A stretch of DNA of 13,630 nt from an uncultured Microbacteriaceae bacterium (lineage in GTDB: Bacteria > Actinomycetota > Actinomycetes > Actinomycetales > Microbacteriaceae), in assembly GCA_946481135.1 (NCBI GenBank), contig CAMLMQ010000062.1, positions 1 through 13,630 on the forward strand, in the 5' to 3' direction. Of the stretch, positions 13,107 through 13,630 are shown in pieces. Every line of letters begins with the position of its first letter. The stretch's first letter is position 1. The notes beneath the pieces were generated by a model. That model was not told where the DNA came from. It made no database searches and saw nothing but the letters and a program-made list of their open reading frames with translations. The position numbers and the translations under genes are program-made.

Positions 13107-13630
13107 TCAGCGCCCGCGACCGCCGCCTCCGCCGCCCCCGCCGCCCGAGAACCCGCCGCCCGACGAGCCGCCGCTGAACGACGAGCCCGACGATCCGCGC
13201 CAGCCGCCCGACGAGCCGCCGCTGCCCCAGCCGCCCCATCCGCTGCCCGACGACGACGTGCGCGCCTTCGCGACGACCGGCCGCGGCGGCGCGGGACTCG
13301 CGAGTCGGATGCGCTGGATCGTCGAGTTGAGCCGCCAGGCCGAGAACTCGTCCGACCCGCTCCACCACGTCACCGGCACGCCCGCCTCGACGGCCTTCAC
13401 GCTCAGCTCCTCGCTCCACCGCGTCTCGATGCCGAAGATGATCGCGTACGGAAGCAGCCGCTCGTAGAGCTTCACGAGTTGCGCGCGGTCGTCGACGTCG
13501 ACGCGCTCGGCACCCTCGGGGCTCTGCAGCATCCGGATGCGGTCCTCCTCCGCCAACTCCATGTAGTCGCGCATCCCGAGCAGGTAGTCGTTCCTCTCCC
13601 GGCCCGCGCGGCTCAGGGTCGCGACTGTCG
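13107..13630 (-). CDS. DUF2207-type membrane protein, C-terminal part (runs off right edge)
   Basis: The minus-strand frame is open from the right edge to TGA at 13107. The visible part starts ...LSRAGRERNDYLLGMRDYMEL and continues AEEDRIRMLQSPEGAERV, then LYERLLPYAIIFGIETRW, and ends in a Gly/Ser tail (SGGSSGGGFSGGGGGGGGGRGR in part). The order fits the C-terminal cytoplasmic region of DUF2207 membrane proteins: the AEEDR helix, the LPYAIxFG motif, then a Gly-rich end. The ATG at 13574 is probably internal, because the homologous sequence continues upstream of it (GLRDY-like). Transmembrane segments and the N-terminal domain must lie outside the window. Function is unknown for the family. 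Confidence 0.82.
   Translation of the reverse strand, partial: TVATLSRAGRERNDYLLGMRDYMELAEEDRIRMLQSPEGAERVDVDDRAQLVKLYERLLPYAIIFGIETRWSEELSVKAVEAGVPVTWWSGSDEFSAWRLNSTIQRIRLASPAPPRPVVAKARTSSSGSGWGGWGSGGSSGGWRGSSGSSFSGGSSGGGFSGGGGGGGGGRGR

Overview
The window looks like chromosomal DNA from a high-GC actinomycete, most probably of the Microbacteriaceae (Microbacterium-like). This rests on very high GC with strong GC3 bias, a TM0106-type nuclease-helicase, a siderophore-interacting protein with a DtxR/IdeR-type iron box at its start codon, leaderless-type starts, and many copies of a short palindromic element of the GGTTTCGATACGC...GCTACTCAACC type. The family assignment is inference.

Layout. 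Positions 1-1013 (minus) hold the N-terminal part of an ABC-F ATPase that runs off the left edge. Positions 1169-4748 form a lower-GC defence-like block: a DUF3800 protein (minus), a divergent NotI-family restriction endonuclease (plus, Cys4 plus D...ExQ) and a convergent C5-cytosine methyltransferase (minus) that overlaps the endonuclease tail to tail by 20 bp. Right behind the methyltransferase promoter, 4896-5148 is a decayed copy of the promoter and 5' end of the large helicase gene that occurs intact at 6790. Between the two copies lie an unrecognised 213-aa protein, a translationally coupled 69-aa membrane protein and, on the minus strand, a 54-aa hydrophobic protein.

Positions 6790-10443 (plus) encode a 1217-aa RecB-like nuclease / RNase H-like / SF1 helicase protein. 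It is followed by a cluster of palindromic repeats and a small His-rich membrane protein (minus). Positions 10936-11966 are a run of five tiny, strongly acidic, probably disordered proteins. All four junctions are the same 4-nt stop/start overlap. A sixth protein of the same character lies at 12885-13046. Between them, on the minus strand, is the iron-regulated siderophore-interacting protein. The right edge holds the C-terminal part of a DUF2207-type membrane protein with a Gly/Ser-rich tail.

The most striking signal is the palindromic element. Besides five copies clustered after the helicase, it is inserted in frame four times inside protein-coding sequence: three times in the helicase and once in the ABC-F gene just before its signature motif. 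The central 5-bp stem differs between copies but is perfectly paired in every one, a covariation-like pattern. One copy supplies the helicase stop codon. The second candidate for an undescribed system is the acidic mini-protein cascade. The third is the NotI-type restriction-modification block with DUF3800 beside a partial duplication of the helicase 5' end.
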